In this document: piece after piece, positions 39,301 to 51,309 of the stretch
How positions within the stretch are numbered: the first letter of the stretch is position 1
How the letters are laid out: the number at the start of each line of letters is the position of its first letter
From: Membranipora membranacea
Lineage: Eukaryota > Bryozoa > Gymnolaemata > Cheilostomatida > Membraniporidae
Length of the DNA stretch: 64,000 nt
Reading direction: 5' to 3'
Assembly: GCA_914767715.1 (NCBI GenBank)
Contig: OU612066.1
Coordinates: 21,362,283-21,426,282, forward strand
Made by a program: the position numbers and the translations under genes
Notes under the pieces: generated by a model
What the model was told of the DNA's origin: nothing
The model's database searches: none
What the model saw: only the letters and a program-made list of their open reading frames with translations

Positions 39301-39834
39301 AGATACTACTGTGATAGCGCTGATTAAGATTACATGAATTGCAGTTGTACTTAGTAGATAAATCATGATCCTTGATGGCTTGGCTTTTCAAAGATATGAG
39401 ATCGTCCGGAATTACTTCTACTCTTGGATTATGCGCCTGCTACTGTATGGATTATTCTTCAAGATTTTTCAGCTGTATCGGATTAACAAAAGATAAGACT
39501 TTACCCAGACCGCACATATATGGTAAGTTTTTGTTTTTAAATCTTCTTTCAATTCAAGATACATAAAATAGCTTTCCATAATTTTTTTAAATGGAACAGT
39601 AAAACACATGCAACAAAATGACTGAAGTTGTAAAATGCAAAAAACAGGGTATGCATCTGAGCGATGGTGCATTAAAAAAAAATTGGAAACAAAATTGTAA
39701 TCAACTCAGCAATGAAGATATGTATAATGGAAAGACGCAATGAATATTCCATAAGAAAACTACACCAAAACTCGACCATGAACATAAAATAGCCTGTGAG
39801 CCAGTATGAGTGTAAACATAAAAAATTATATATA

Positions 39835-40183
39835 CCCTATAGGAGTTTAATTTAGCTAGAGTTTAATTTTGCTATCTGGACTTGGTACTAAATTTTGCTA
39901 GTACTAAATTTCGCTAGTAGGCTAACTAGTTAAAATTAAAAGGAAATGTCCAAGCTTGGATTCGAACCCAGGGCAAAACTCTCCATCTGATTGCAAGGCA
40001 GAGACTTAGACCACTACACCACACTACCTTGCATGTGTAGATAAGGCGTATTCCTGCATAATTGTACATTGTTTATGAAACTATGGTGAGTGAGTTTAAT
40101 TTAAGATACACTAAATTTCGCAACCTAGGCAACATCGCGAAAAGCGAATCCTAAATGCCGCGAAAACTAAACTCCTATAGGGT
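39835..40183. mobile_element. TA-flanked inverted-repeat element with tRNA-like body, copy 1
   Basis: This 349-bp element has 15-bp inverted ends (CCCTATAGGAGTTTA) and flanking TA. Between subterminal ACTAAATTTCGCTAGTA repeats it carries a tRNA-like segment on the - strand (about 39949-40035). That segment has a perfect B box (GGTTCGAATCC read on the - strand) and a D-arm-like GTGTAGTGGTCTAAG. It lies exactly at the junction of a ~1-kb tandem duplication. TA flanks suggest mariner-type mobilisation. Confidence 0.7.
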
Positions 40184-40185
40184 AG

Positions 40186-41160
40186 ATTACGAGATTCATC
40201 ATGACGACTTAACTCAAAATTATAAGGACGATCAGGGTAAAAGAAAGGTGTTTCGTCTCGTTGCAGAATCATTTCTCATCTCGGAATATATGACAGCTCC
40301 AGTATGGATTATTCATCAAGATACTACAGTTATACTGCTGACTATAGGAGTATATGAATAGGAGATGTTCTTAGTACCTGATAAATCATGAACTCTATAT
40401 GACTCATGGATTATGTGGCTGCTCCTAGATGGATAATTCTTCAAGATATTTCAGCTGTATCGGAATAACAAGAGATGACAATCCACTCAGACCTCTATGT
40501 CAGTACATCCGCACGGCTATGGTGAGTTTCAGTTTTGACCCCTTACACTTTCAATCCAAGATTCCCTATAGGATTTTAATTTACCTAGAGTTTAATTTCG
40601 CTATCTGGACCTGGCACTAAATTTCACTAGTACTAAATTTCGCTAGTACGCTTTCTAGTGAAAATTAAAAAAAATGTCCAAGCTGGGATTCGAACCCAGG
40701 GCATAAATCTCCATCTGATTGCAAGGCAGACACTTAGACCACTACACAGCGCTAGCTTGCATGCATAGATAAGGTGTATTCCTGTATAATTGAACATTGT
40801 TTATGAAACTATGGTGAGTGAGTTTAATTTAAGATACACTAAAATTCGCAACCTAGGCAACAACCGAAAAGCGAATCCTAAATGCCGCGAAAACTAAACT
40901 CCTATAGGGTAGCTTATTTGGCTTTCCATAATTTTTTGTATTGGAACAGTAAAACACTTGCAAAAAAATGACTGAAGCTGCAAAATGCAAATAACAGGGT
41001 ACGCATCTAACCAATAATACATTGAAATATTGGAAAAAAATTTGTAATCAGCACAGCCATAAAAATATGTATAATTTAAAGTCGCAAAGAATATTCCATA
41101 AGAAAACTACACAAAAACTGGACCATGTACATAAAATAGCCTGTGAGCCAGTATGAGTGT
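40186..41160. repeat. second copy of the ~1-kb unit segment
   Basis: This repeats the segment also present at about 39060-39832 in the same unit, but it is much closer to unit A (9858-10470). It begins exactly at the right end of one TA element and contains a second TA element at 40564-40909. Confidence 0.65.
40564..40909. mobile_element. TA-flanked inverted-repeat element with tRNA-like body, copy 2
   Basis: This 346-bp element has the same ends and internal tRNA-like region (about 40677-40763, - strand) as the copy at 39835. The empty site at about 10209 in unit A shows that it inserted at a TA within AAGATAGCTT. The tRNA-like part pairs AAGCT with AGCTT at its ends, and its anticodon loop CTTGCAA would read TGC (Ala). 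The anticodon stem has a mismatch, so I regard it as a SINE-like relic, not a working tRNA gene. Confidence 0.7.
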
Positions 41161-41187
41161 AAACAAAAAAAAATATATAGGGAGACA

Positions 41188-44033
41188 CTATGAGACAATC
41201 CTGCGTAGAGTGGTTCCCACAAAACTCTTGAGAAACTTAAAACATTTGGTAACTCTTCTCTTTATACCATGCTGGGCTCTGCGCGTAGCCAATAACTTGG
41301 TAGTGGCCTGAGAGCATTTCTCACAGACTCGTAGTTTATCACAAGATGTATCCCACGGAATATGAGATCTTTCCTGATGCACACATGTAGCTGGTTCAGG
41401 TTTTATTTCCTCATCGGTTTCGCAAATCATCGCTACTGACTCTGAAATCAGGTTAAATTTGTGTCAATGTATGCCCTCCATACCTGCTAATATGTTTGTT
41501 TATCGATTTCACTACCTCTGGTTCAAAGATTGACAGCCCCAATGGTCATTGTTTCAGAGTTCATGATTAAAGCTTGGCAAATTGGACACATATTATTTTC
41601 GTTATCCTTCTTCCATCTGACAGAAATTATCAAATCTAATCAAATGTGTAAAAGTTTCTCACTCACCCAGTAGAACTGCAAGGGTATCATTCTGTTGCTC
41701 CTGTATTTCACTCTCCGACCAATCTTCAGAATATACAATTTCAGCTCTGTAAAATAGAAGTTTACTAGTTAAAATTCACTGTGTTCATTTATTGTAGGGG
41801 GGGGGGGGGGGGCAGCTCATAATACTGATGTTTCCCCCTTTTCAGATTTTCAACGTATATATTGGTCACAGGCATTAGTAGTTGGGTGGTAGCTTCATAT
41901 AGTCATCACGATGAAAATGGGGATAAAATGATATTACTGTTCGCTACAGATTCTTTTGTGTGGTCAGGTCTACGGATCAGAAGAAAAGTACCAAAATGGG
42001 AACATATTATATCGATGCATGGATTCTCTCATGAAATAACCTAATGGTAACATAGTTATGAGTGTTGTCCATTACATTGCATTGTGGTATACTTTTTAAT
42101 ATCGACAATTGACAATATATACAAGATGTATTACAAAATATTCCTTGAAACTCACACAACATGGTCCTTTGAGATGGTCTGACAGAATAGTGTTGAGAGT
42201 GATGTGTCTAGTTTTTCTAGCTGTGTCTGTTCATTGGTGAATTCAAGGAGACTAAGATTCAATGGTGTTTCTAATTCGTCTTCAGGATACTCAAAGCTGT
42301 CATCATGTAGAGATGACCTATGTCTCAAATCATCCTCGAAGCTCTGCCAAAAGGACGTATCAAACACTCCAGGACTAGAAAATAACACAATAATAACCCT
42401 ATTATATGAAGTGAACAAGAGCAGACAGTTGTTGATCAGTTTCCAGATTTGGACATATTTCCATACAAGTTTTTCTAGCTGTGTGGAAAGAGTTGATTTG
42501 TGTTCGTGTTCAGTGACATACGCCTAGCAGTGACAGCCAAATTACATCACAGATCGGAGCTTAGCCAGTTCACCACATACTATCAATAATTGTATCTTAT
42601 AAAGAAGATTTTAAATGCATAAATAAATATATACATAAGTAAATAGTGAAAAATTAAAAATACTCACATTACATCATGTGCCATAGTTTGATAAGTCGGG
42701 ATTTGCAATGATAAGACATAATTATTTATTTGAGGACAATCTTTCACTAGCTGATTGAGGCTGTCGGTAAGCTGTATAGTCAATAAAATGTCTGTAGTAC
42801 ACTCGTCGTCACATGAGAAGGGAAAGTCAGCATCCAAGACGTCTGCGAGATCTGAGAATGTAAGAACTTATATGCAAAATATCAGATTTCGCTATCGATG
42901 CCCCATTTTAAGCTAGAGCATCTTGATAAAAACGAGTGTACATCTAAGTCTGATCTCTTGTTCTGTCATATGGTTATCTATCTATCAGGTTGGGTCTGCT
43001 CTATAATTGTGTACTGTAGAGCTATATATTTAGCACTGTTCTATTTTGCAATCAGTGCATCGTTCATACGTATCAATCCGATTCCGTTATTGCAATCATG
43101 AAATTCTTCAGCGCTGACATGAAACAAAACTTCAAATGGAAGCTTAGCATTGGATAGATAACTCCCAAATAACAGTTATATTAGGATAATTACCATAAGA
43201 GGATTCACACATCTGATCTTCATCCCGGACACTTCCCTCCTCAGACTCGTATCCACCATCTGACTCTGTAAATTAAATGTGTTATGATAAGGTTTCTAAA
43301 AAGAATTAGTTGTCATAATAATATATGGTTGGACTTTTGAATTGAGTGCAATAAACCATGTCTGAGCTTCTATAGCTGACAGCAGACCTTCTGCTGTGGG
43401 ATTGAGTTCCGTTCCAAGCTGAGAATTAGCAGGTTCAATGCTTCATATCTTCATCATGACAATGATGTGTCATTCAAGATCGACCATTTTTCGGTTCCCC
43501 TAACTCACACTAACCTTTCTGGCTTTTGCAGGAAAATACATCCTCTAAATCTCTCACATCCAGCTGCTGGCCCTTTTGATCATCATCGATATCACTCCAC
43601 AACCTTGTGCTAACTACCTCACTACTACAATGATTGAAATGTTTGATATGATTTTTAACTCCTACTGATAATGTCACCTAGTAGTATCACTACCGCTTGT
43701 ACTACTTTCTCATTGTGTCGTTGTGCACTCAGAAGGCAGCGATTGCATCATCTTTAATAGCGTAACGCCACTGATGACGCATCATCTTTGGGAAAAACCT
43801 GATGGACTTTTTTGGAGTTCACAGTCCGGGCCTAGGTCACATTTTAATATGTGCATTGATAAGTAATCTAAATATTTATATAGCTTTTCCCCTAGCCCAA
43901 ACAAATTCAGCCAAATCCAAAATATAATGAATTATTCATGCCCACAGCTAAAGAGTCACAATCTTGCCTACTATAAATTAAATAACAGCAGTAATGAGAA
44001 TGATGATTTAACTTACATGGTAGTTCTGTACAT
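41188..44033 (-). pseudogene. unrecognised partner gene, copy 2 (best preserved)
   Basis: Exons: 44017-44033, 43710-43798, 43515-43613, 43194-43265, 42668-42851, 42156-42374, 41667-41746 and 41188-41441. They total 1014 nt, or 337 residues plus stop, with every splice phase matching. Features are an acidic N-terminal half, a conserved helical-looking segment (ETPLNLSLLEFTNEQTQLEK), and a basic C-terminus with paired cysteines (RVCEKCSQ) followed by KRRVTKCFKFLKSF. No known domain is recognised. One codon in exon 2 is TGA (43729-43731) where copy 3 has TGG, and the exon 2 donor GTAAGT has become GAAAGT. All other exons are open, so a shorter product from an internal start is conceivable. It lies divergent from TRIM C. 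Confidence 0.6.
41797..41812. repeat. poly-G run in a partner-gene intron
   Basis: Sixteen consecutive G. The same intron has 6-7 G in copies 1 and 3 (about 11023 and 58242), so the run has grown here. Confidence 0.85.
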
Positions 44034-46217
44034 TTCTTGTTGTTGATAATATTGGTTATCGGAAGACATGTTCACGTAGATAACACTTGATTTCTATAGA
44101 ATTTTACAGAGGATCACAGAATCACAGCTAGTTCAGTCGGTTGCTTATTTCTGATTGTTACGCTCAACATTCAGTCATCATTGTGCTAAGAGTTGTGTCA
44201 TGGCGTGCCTCCTTCAATTGTCGGAATATTTTTCTATCGAAATATTCGTTTCTGATCATTAGTTGTCTTCTCGCAATTATTAGAATGGTGATAATTAAAT
44301 CTGCAGAAAAATTTCAATTCATGGTGAAATTGTAGCAGTTTATTGTGATGATGTTTACATCCCTTTTCTAAATTCTTACAATTTTACACACGCTCCCATA
44401 TGGGGTTTTCACATGAACATGATATACGTATCAATGACTGCCTGCTCCTTTCATATTATTCCGGCATCATGACTAGCAAGACCCGGGGAATAGCTTGTGT
44501 TAGCTCAAGGTTGATTCAAAATTCGGTCGCGCTGCTTAATAATTAGCCATAATTAGCCATAATTCTGAGAAGACTTTCCTTGTTTGTGCGGAATAAACAG
44601 ATCTTAGCATTGATAGACCAGGGTGTCCCACCCTCCCTGGATAGACCAACCTTCAACATTAGCTCATGATATCAGATAGTTTTGTTACCTTTCTCAAACC
44701 TTCACCACATATCAGTCTACTGCATGCCTGTCATTTTTATTTTCGGTTACATTTCACATTGCACTCAAATCCCACAGTTAGTTTTGAGATCGAGGATGCT
44801 GGGCTGGTTCCTATATTCTAGTTTAATTTTGTTGGTATAACTTCATCATGAGGATTAAAGGGATCAAGATAATGCTGTAATACTCCAGGCAAGCTGTATG
44901 CTGAGACTAATTATTCTCACATAATATGTAAATGATATCAACAATATAAAATCTCAGTAAAAAATACATGTAACAATATGTGATCCTCTGCTCTTATCCT
45001 CAGTTGTAATCCGTTTTGACAAAGAAAACCATTGTTGTGTTCTATTATAAAAACTCTGCTTTGTTTTTCAGAATTACCGGACTGTGGCTAGGGATATACT
45101 GTCAACATCATAATTGGAAGTACCTACCTACTGCGAAAAATATACCCACTGGGGTATAATGAATGGTGTAGGGCCTGACTAAGCTAATCTACCGGTGGAT
45201 ATTCCTGATCTGATATGTGAAGTCTCTTATTGATGATGGGAATGATGAATGAGTCATCAGAATACTGCAGATATTCAGCAAAATGAAATATGTATGACCT
45301 TGTGGACCAACACAGATAGAGTTAGTTTTCTCTTTTATTTTGAGACACGGTAGGAATTAGTGTGTCAGCATTTAGGTTCTCTTTCATTATTACGCGGGTT
45401 GGATTTCTGATTGAGCCTAACATTTAAATTGATGGGGCAGTTAGTATTATCAGTGTGATTATCTCCATTGCTTGGAAATATCAACAGGATTCACTTTGGG
45501 AATTTAATTATTATCAGTTTAAAAGCAATAGCATTAAAGAGGTATATTTATTATAATATGTGAATAAATCTGTGTCTTGTTTAAGATCACTATGGAGCTT
45601 CATGTTCAAATGCACAATCCCAAGTTCTTGACACGCCTGGAACAAGTAGATCAACTTCGGCAATGGGCATTTCCTTCATTGGAGCAAGCCTTGTGAGCTT
45701 AGGAACAGCAGGAATTATATATATGTTGTTATTTTTGGCTCTGTTAGCAATGATTGGTTCAATCTTATGTCCATGACCATATCTAGTTTTAAATGTGAAG
45801 GTTATTGGGTCAACATCTTATTAGAATTATGATTGAGCTTATGTTAACAAGAGTTGTCTCCTTCTGTCTTGTAATAAGACAATCCTTGTCTAGGAAAATT
45901 AGAGCGGATATTTATAATGGTAACAAAGTTTATAAATTTGTTGGGAATAATGATTTCTCAGCCTTCTTAATAAGATATATTATCAAAATTGAATGATAAA
46001 GTACTTAAATTAATTCAACTCTACTTGTACATATATTATCATTATCTGAGCGAAGCATACCTTAGCTGATCTAGTTCAAATATCACTACCACTACCACTG
46101 TCATATCAGCAATTGATAACGCTTGCAGGTTAATATTAATCGACCGAATGCATAGAAACTGTATGTTAGAGACTTTAAATTGCAACATAGATAACCACTC
46201 TTACAGTTTTGTTTCAG
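44034..46217. promoter_or_regulatory. intergenic region between divergent partner copy 2 and TRIM C
   Basis: No reading frame is supported. The first ~300 bp match the partner-gene leader, and a few blocks match 360-1100 (for example a GACACGGTAGGAATTAG block near 45350 that corresponds to the leader-exon candidate near 1036). It probably holds the promoters of both genes, but I cannot pick individual elements. A small duplication, AATTAGCCAT, occurs at about 44540-44560. Confidence 0.35.
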
Positions 46218-46356
46218 AGTATTAAGATAAGGCTTTCAACTTATTAAACAGCAGTCTGCAGCCACAGCTTGAACAAGGAAGTTAGTAACAAGCAGTGGAG
46301 ATTTAGATATAACTACACTGAGAGAGTTTACAGGACATAACCTTCGAGAATATCAG
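46218..46356 (+). other. 5' UTR exon of TRIM copy C
   Basis: Matches the leader exons of the other copies. It follows GTTTCAG and ends before GTCAGT. The next splice acceptor is at 46860, 33 nt before the ATG. Confidence 0.5.
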
Positions 46357-46893
46357 GTCAGTAGTAGGTACATTAAATGTGTTAGATACTCTGACTCTCA
46401 CTATTTCCTTGTGGTGTTGAAATCCTATAGTTGTCCTTTATCACCGCTTGCTATGACATTCTATTGTCAACCATCTAAGATCCCAATTATAGCGGGCTAT
46501 GAGCTAGTAACCATCCTCTTTCTCCGGATTTTATACTTGAATACACAGGTCATGCTCCCAGCCCTCTTTCGTAATGGAATTCGTTCATCGTTTCGGGAGG
46601 GGCACGGAGAAAGAATGAACGAAAAAAAATTCTTCTTATTTCTGCTACCTTTCCTTGGAATCAGTGGTCAGGGTCTTTCTGTGGTTACAGTCTATAAAAA
46701 ACATGGTGGATTGATTCACAGGTGGGTATAGATGGCAATGTGCGCCCCCACCTGAGCAAACAAGCCCTCCCACAGAAGGTAAGATGGGGCCTCCACTGAT
46801 CTTCTAGTTCTAGGTGCTGTTATAAGCAATATGAAGTTGATATTGACTCATGCTTTATAGATCCCCCGAGTGGCACAAAGTCACATAAGAGAA

Positions 46894-49800
46894 ATGGCCG
46901 TCTCAGTAGCAGAAGAGGCACCACATTTGGTTACATGTGGTAATTGCCTTGAAGAAGAGGGTTATATCCATAACCCTCTGTTTCTACCCTGTACTCATGT
47001 ATGCTGCGAGACTTGTCTGAGGAGGCAACTCAAGAAGACTGATGTAATCGAATGTAGAGTTTGTCAGTGAGTATTGGATTCATTTTGTATCTAATGTGAT
47101 ATCCTTCTCAAAGACCGATAATTCAAGTTGTTGTGTAATTCCACACAAAATAACAAGATCATTCTATTGCTCATGAGAAGCACAATAATCAACAATTTGC
47201 CATCTCTTTTACATAACTACTGATGTCCAGAATGAATTGAGGGTAAATTTTGTGGGATGGATGGCAGTATCATGCAGATTGGTAGGCGGTGGGATAGTGA
47301 GGGCGGGTGGGTGGGATAGTGCGGGTGGATCGGTGGTATAGTGTAGGTTGGAATGATAGAGAGGTGGTGATAGATAGTTGGCAGGATAAGTGTCAGTGGG
47401 ATGGTTGGTGAGATGGTACAAGCAGGATGTGTTGTGGGATGGTTCGAGTGGGGTTGGTGGTGGGATAGTACTGGCTTTATTGGTGGGAGAAGATGATTCC
47501 ACAAATATCCTATAGTTATTTCAATTTCAACATTAATCAACTCAGTAATCTATTTGGTATGGCGGTAATGCGTAAGATATTTTGATTTGCAGAAACAAGT
47601 TCAAAGTGGTGATAGACAACCTTCCCTCAGCCTTAGAGAATGTTCATCCAGCTACATTCTGTGAGCCTTGTGAGAAAAGTGGAAAACTCAAGATGACAGC
47701 CAACACTTACTGTCTGACCTGTGAACATAAGTACTGTGCTGCTCATCAGAAGGTAAATACTAATCGATAAACTGTGGCTGTGTGTCTGTTAGGCAATTCT
47801 GAGAACTACTTTTGTAATTTGAACAGAATTATCAGCGAAAGCTATGGAGTATGGTATATATATACATATTTATATATAAATATTCATTGATATAAAATAA
47901 CTTTATGGTGATAGCTAAGTGTGAGGGCAGGAAGAGAACTTTACTCTATGTCTCCGATTCGATTTTGAATACTTGTGTCATTACAGCTTCACATTGAGCT
48001 AAACTGGCATCATGATACTCAGAATATAAAGGAGTACATGAGATCAACCTCAACAGTAGACCAGCAGAAGTTTTGCCAGACTCACAAAGATCAAGTCATC
48101 GGTTTCGGTTGCTCAAAGTGTGCAAAGGTTTACTGTTTTGAGTGTGTGTCCTCTGTTGGCCTTTGCAAAAATGGTGAGTGACAATTCCAGTGACAGAGGT
48201 TGTATGAGTTCCATTTTATTGTAATTGCAGTCTCGATAACCAGATCAAAAATTTGTTCTCCCTCTGAAACTGAGGAGCCAACTCCTGACATCATAATTAA
48301 CATTTCACCTATCCGGGCCTCCACAGGAGGTGGAGTCTCTCAATTAAAAAAACAAAATTATTCTCTGATAGTCTCTTGCTCAGTTAAAATAAAAAGCAAA
48401 ATTATTCTCTATGTGTCCCTTGTTCAGTAAGTAAGACCTGCTAGTGATCTTGTTCCCGAGGTGTTCACACTCTGGACAATACCCTTGACCGCATGTTCCT
48501 ACTACTTCAAAATACACTGCTGCAATTTTATAAAGTTATGATCATCGCACTGAAATTTACTCATAATGTTAAATATTCCATCAATCTTATCAAGCACCAT
48601 CGATTATTAGATTAGACCAGCTTGTTGGTACCATATACCAAATCTGATAGATTTGAGTTTTCTTATTACCCTCTAGGTTCTAACCACAAGCTCATGTCTC
48701 TAAAAGAGCTCTCAGCTGAGGTGAAGAGATTACTGGAGCCTAAGAAGAAGGAATGTGAAGAGTTGTTTGATAAATGGTCAGCTGTGATGGAGGAGGCAGC
48801 GGTCACTCTGTCTAACTGGGATACAGAAACTAAGGAAGGAGTCAAACTTATTGATGAAATAGAGGAGAACCAGGTATTGTGATCATGCAGAAAAATCTCA
48901 TACATAAACTGATGGCGCTTATTTTTTCACCAAGCTGTTATACCGAATTATTCAGGATGTTCAAAAGTTTAAACACCACATCAAAACATTTATAATCTGA
49001 GTGAGCGTGAAAAATTATTTTGTCTGCCTCATTTGTATTTTTTCAGGACTTAATAACACTGTAGAACCATTCCGTGGTCAAATTGTGCTGTTAGCAGCCT
49101 TTACATGTCTACTTAATCTCTTTCTTTTATAGATAAAAGCTATCAGAGAGAAATATGGAAAATTGAAGGAGGAGTATATCACAAACAGAAGCAGCACTAA
49201 AGATAAGCTGACAGAATATATAGAGAAGGATGCTGGACTAAAACTCACTGAGTTTCATGAACAGATTAAAATTTTACGGTCTGATCTATCTAAACAACAC
49301 TGTGTAAGTAAATTCAATTTCAATATGATGGAAAAATCGATAATGAAGCCAAACAATTAGGCCCCATGACTCTCCTTCTACACCAGCAAGCTGCATAGAT
49401 ACTGTAATTGTTACTGAAATAAGGCATTGGTTCTTTATTTGTAAAACATGGAAAGAAAGAAAATTCATTTACAGTCATTAGTAACTAGAACCGCCCTTCC
49501 TGTACTAAAAAATTGTAGTTGTCCCATCATTGATATTAAGGAGGCAACTACAAATTTTCTCACATATGCAAAGTAACCTAAAATTTAAGCACAATATTGT
49601 CATACGCAGTGAACGATTCAATTAAGGTGTATAACCTGACAGTAGATATCAGATAACCTTAAAATGCTCACCTTAACACATTCGTCAATGATTTTAACCG
49701 ATTGTGATATTTGAATACCAGACTTCGAGTATTTGAGTTATTGAGTGTGAGTGTGGTTACTACAATCATTTACATATAGCTTCCCTTTCCTATCATACAG

Positions 49801-51309
49801 GTTGACCTGCTGCAAACACAGAAAGATTTGGAAGCCAAACTAGATGATATGGCTAATGATGATGGATTCCAAGCTCTTGTGGTGGGAAACCAGCAACTGA
49901 TCCAGACCAATGGTATGCCTCTAATTTTCCTAGTGTGAGCCTCGCCATACAATGTGCAAGCGCTACAAAGCAACAGTTTCATGAAAAAGTTCTGTAAGAT
50001 TATATTTTTAGTGGAAATGTAGGGCCCTACTAGCTGTAAAACAAACCTGTCAGTAATGTGTAAATGAATAATCCTAAAAACGGTAAAAATGCTTCTTGCC
50101 TATAGACATATCATCATAATTAATCACAGGGTTAGATGATATAGTTCTAGTGATTGCTGGATTTGTTGTAATTCTGGTGCATCAACACAACATGTAATAT
50201 AAGTGGTCAGTCATTCACTGTGTTTCAGATTCTGACACCACAGAGATAAACGCTGCTCTGGTACCAACAGACGACTTTGTGATCGGTGATGACCTCATGA
50301 GAAGTAGAAAACCTCCGACCTCGATACGGCTGGTGAAGCAGCTGGCAGCAGATGACTATTGCCTCACATCATGTAGTTACAAAGGTGTGACCTATGTAGG
50401 TCTCTACAGCCGCTCAATCAACAAAATAGATGAAGCTGGTAACAAGACAACAGACTTCATCAAACTACCCAGTATCATCCTCACCATAAGAGCTCATCAG
50501 GATCGACTCTACATTCTCATGTATGGACAACCTTACAAGATCTTTGTCTATGATTTGAATGGTCAACAGATCACCTCCTGGGATCACTCAGACAGCAATG
50601 GCAATTTTGATGGGAACAAACTTTGTGTTGTAAGAAACCAGATTTTTGTTGCTGATGCCACCAATAAGAGAATCACTAACTATAATCTCAACGGGAAAGT
50701 GATGAGACAGATTCCATGTCCTACAATCCCGACCTACACCCACATATCCATGTATTCAGCAGGAGAAGACTCTGTCATCATCACCACATGCTCACCTGCT
50801 CAGGTCTTCAAATTCAACATGAGAACAGAGACTGTACTCTGGACTACAAGCCTCACAGCAGGACCACTCTCTGTAGCCAGCAGTAATGATGTAGTACTGG
50901 TCAGTGGAGATGGATGCAACGGCAGTAAGAGAGGTGTATGGATAGAAGTTCTAAATACAGCGACTGGTGAGAACTTAACTCGTTAAATTATATTATATAC
51001 ATGTAGGTCTTCCATACAACAATAGAGTTCTACAAAGTCCCGGTTAGGGATTAGGGGATCAGCATCCTCATCGAAGCAACCAAACCACCAGTTAAATGTA
51101 CGGATTTTGTTACCTTGTTCTGTGCGGTCTAATGTATGCGTATACTTTCTTATCCTCTATTGCAAATTTCAGGTGAACACATAACGGAATTTTATGATCA
51201 AGAAGGAGTACAGACTCGAGTGTATGATTTATGGACAGAGAATAACAGACTGCTGGTGCCCAGCTATTATCAAAGCTCTGTGCTGTGTTATGAACTTCTC
51301 TATGATTAA
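46894..51309 (+). CDS. TRIM-like RING/B-box/coiled-coil/beta-propeller E3 ligase, copy C (intact)
   Basis: Exons 46894-47066, 47593-47752, 47987-48173, 48677-48873, 49133-49303, 49801-49912, 50229-50966 and 51173-51309 give 1875 nt and 624 residues, with all junctions canonical and in frame. The domain order is RING (residues 15-57, all eight zinc ligands present), B-box 1 (81-109), B-box 2 (141-164), coiled coil (about 175-333) and NHL-like propeller to the end. The propeller includes YKIF, which copy A lacks. Differences from A cluster in the propeller (for example AADDYCLTSCSYKGVTYVGL against AANYYCLTSCCYKGVTYVSA). Exons 1-2 and their introns resemble B, whereas exon 3 onward, introns included, is nearly identical to A. 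It is expected to be a cytoplasmic ubiquitin ligase, with the substrate unknown. Confidence 0.88.
47230..47480. repeat. G-rich degenerate minisatellite in TRIM C intron 1
   Basis: Many imperfect repeats of GGTGGGATAGT-like units. The same intron in A and D (about 3780-3870 and 62625-62720) has a shorter version. Proline/histidine-rich reading frames on the opposite strand come from the repeat and are not genes. Confidence 0.75.

Noticed and set aside
39949-40763. Two possible tRNA-Ala(TGC) genes on the - strand
   Set aside because: The B box is excellent, but the anticodon stem has a mismatch, the acceptor stem is poor, and both copies sit inside inverted-repeat elements.
42204-42527. + strand frame of 107 codons, also at 58640-58966 and 11572-11787
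   Set aside because: It is the antisense shadow of partner-gene exon 6.
47209-47540. Pro/His/Thr-rich reading frames on the - strand
   Set aside because: They are the reverse of a G-rich minisatellite in TRIM C intron 1.
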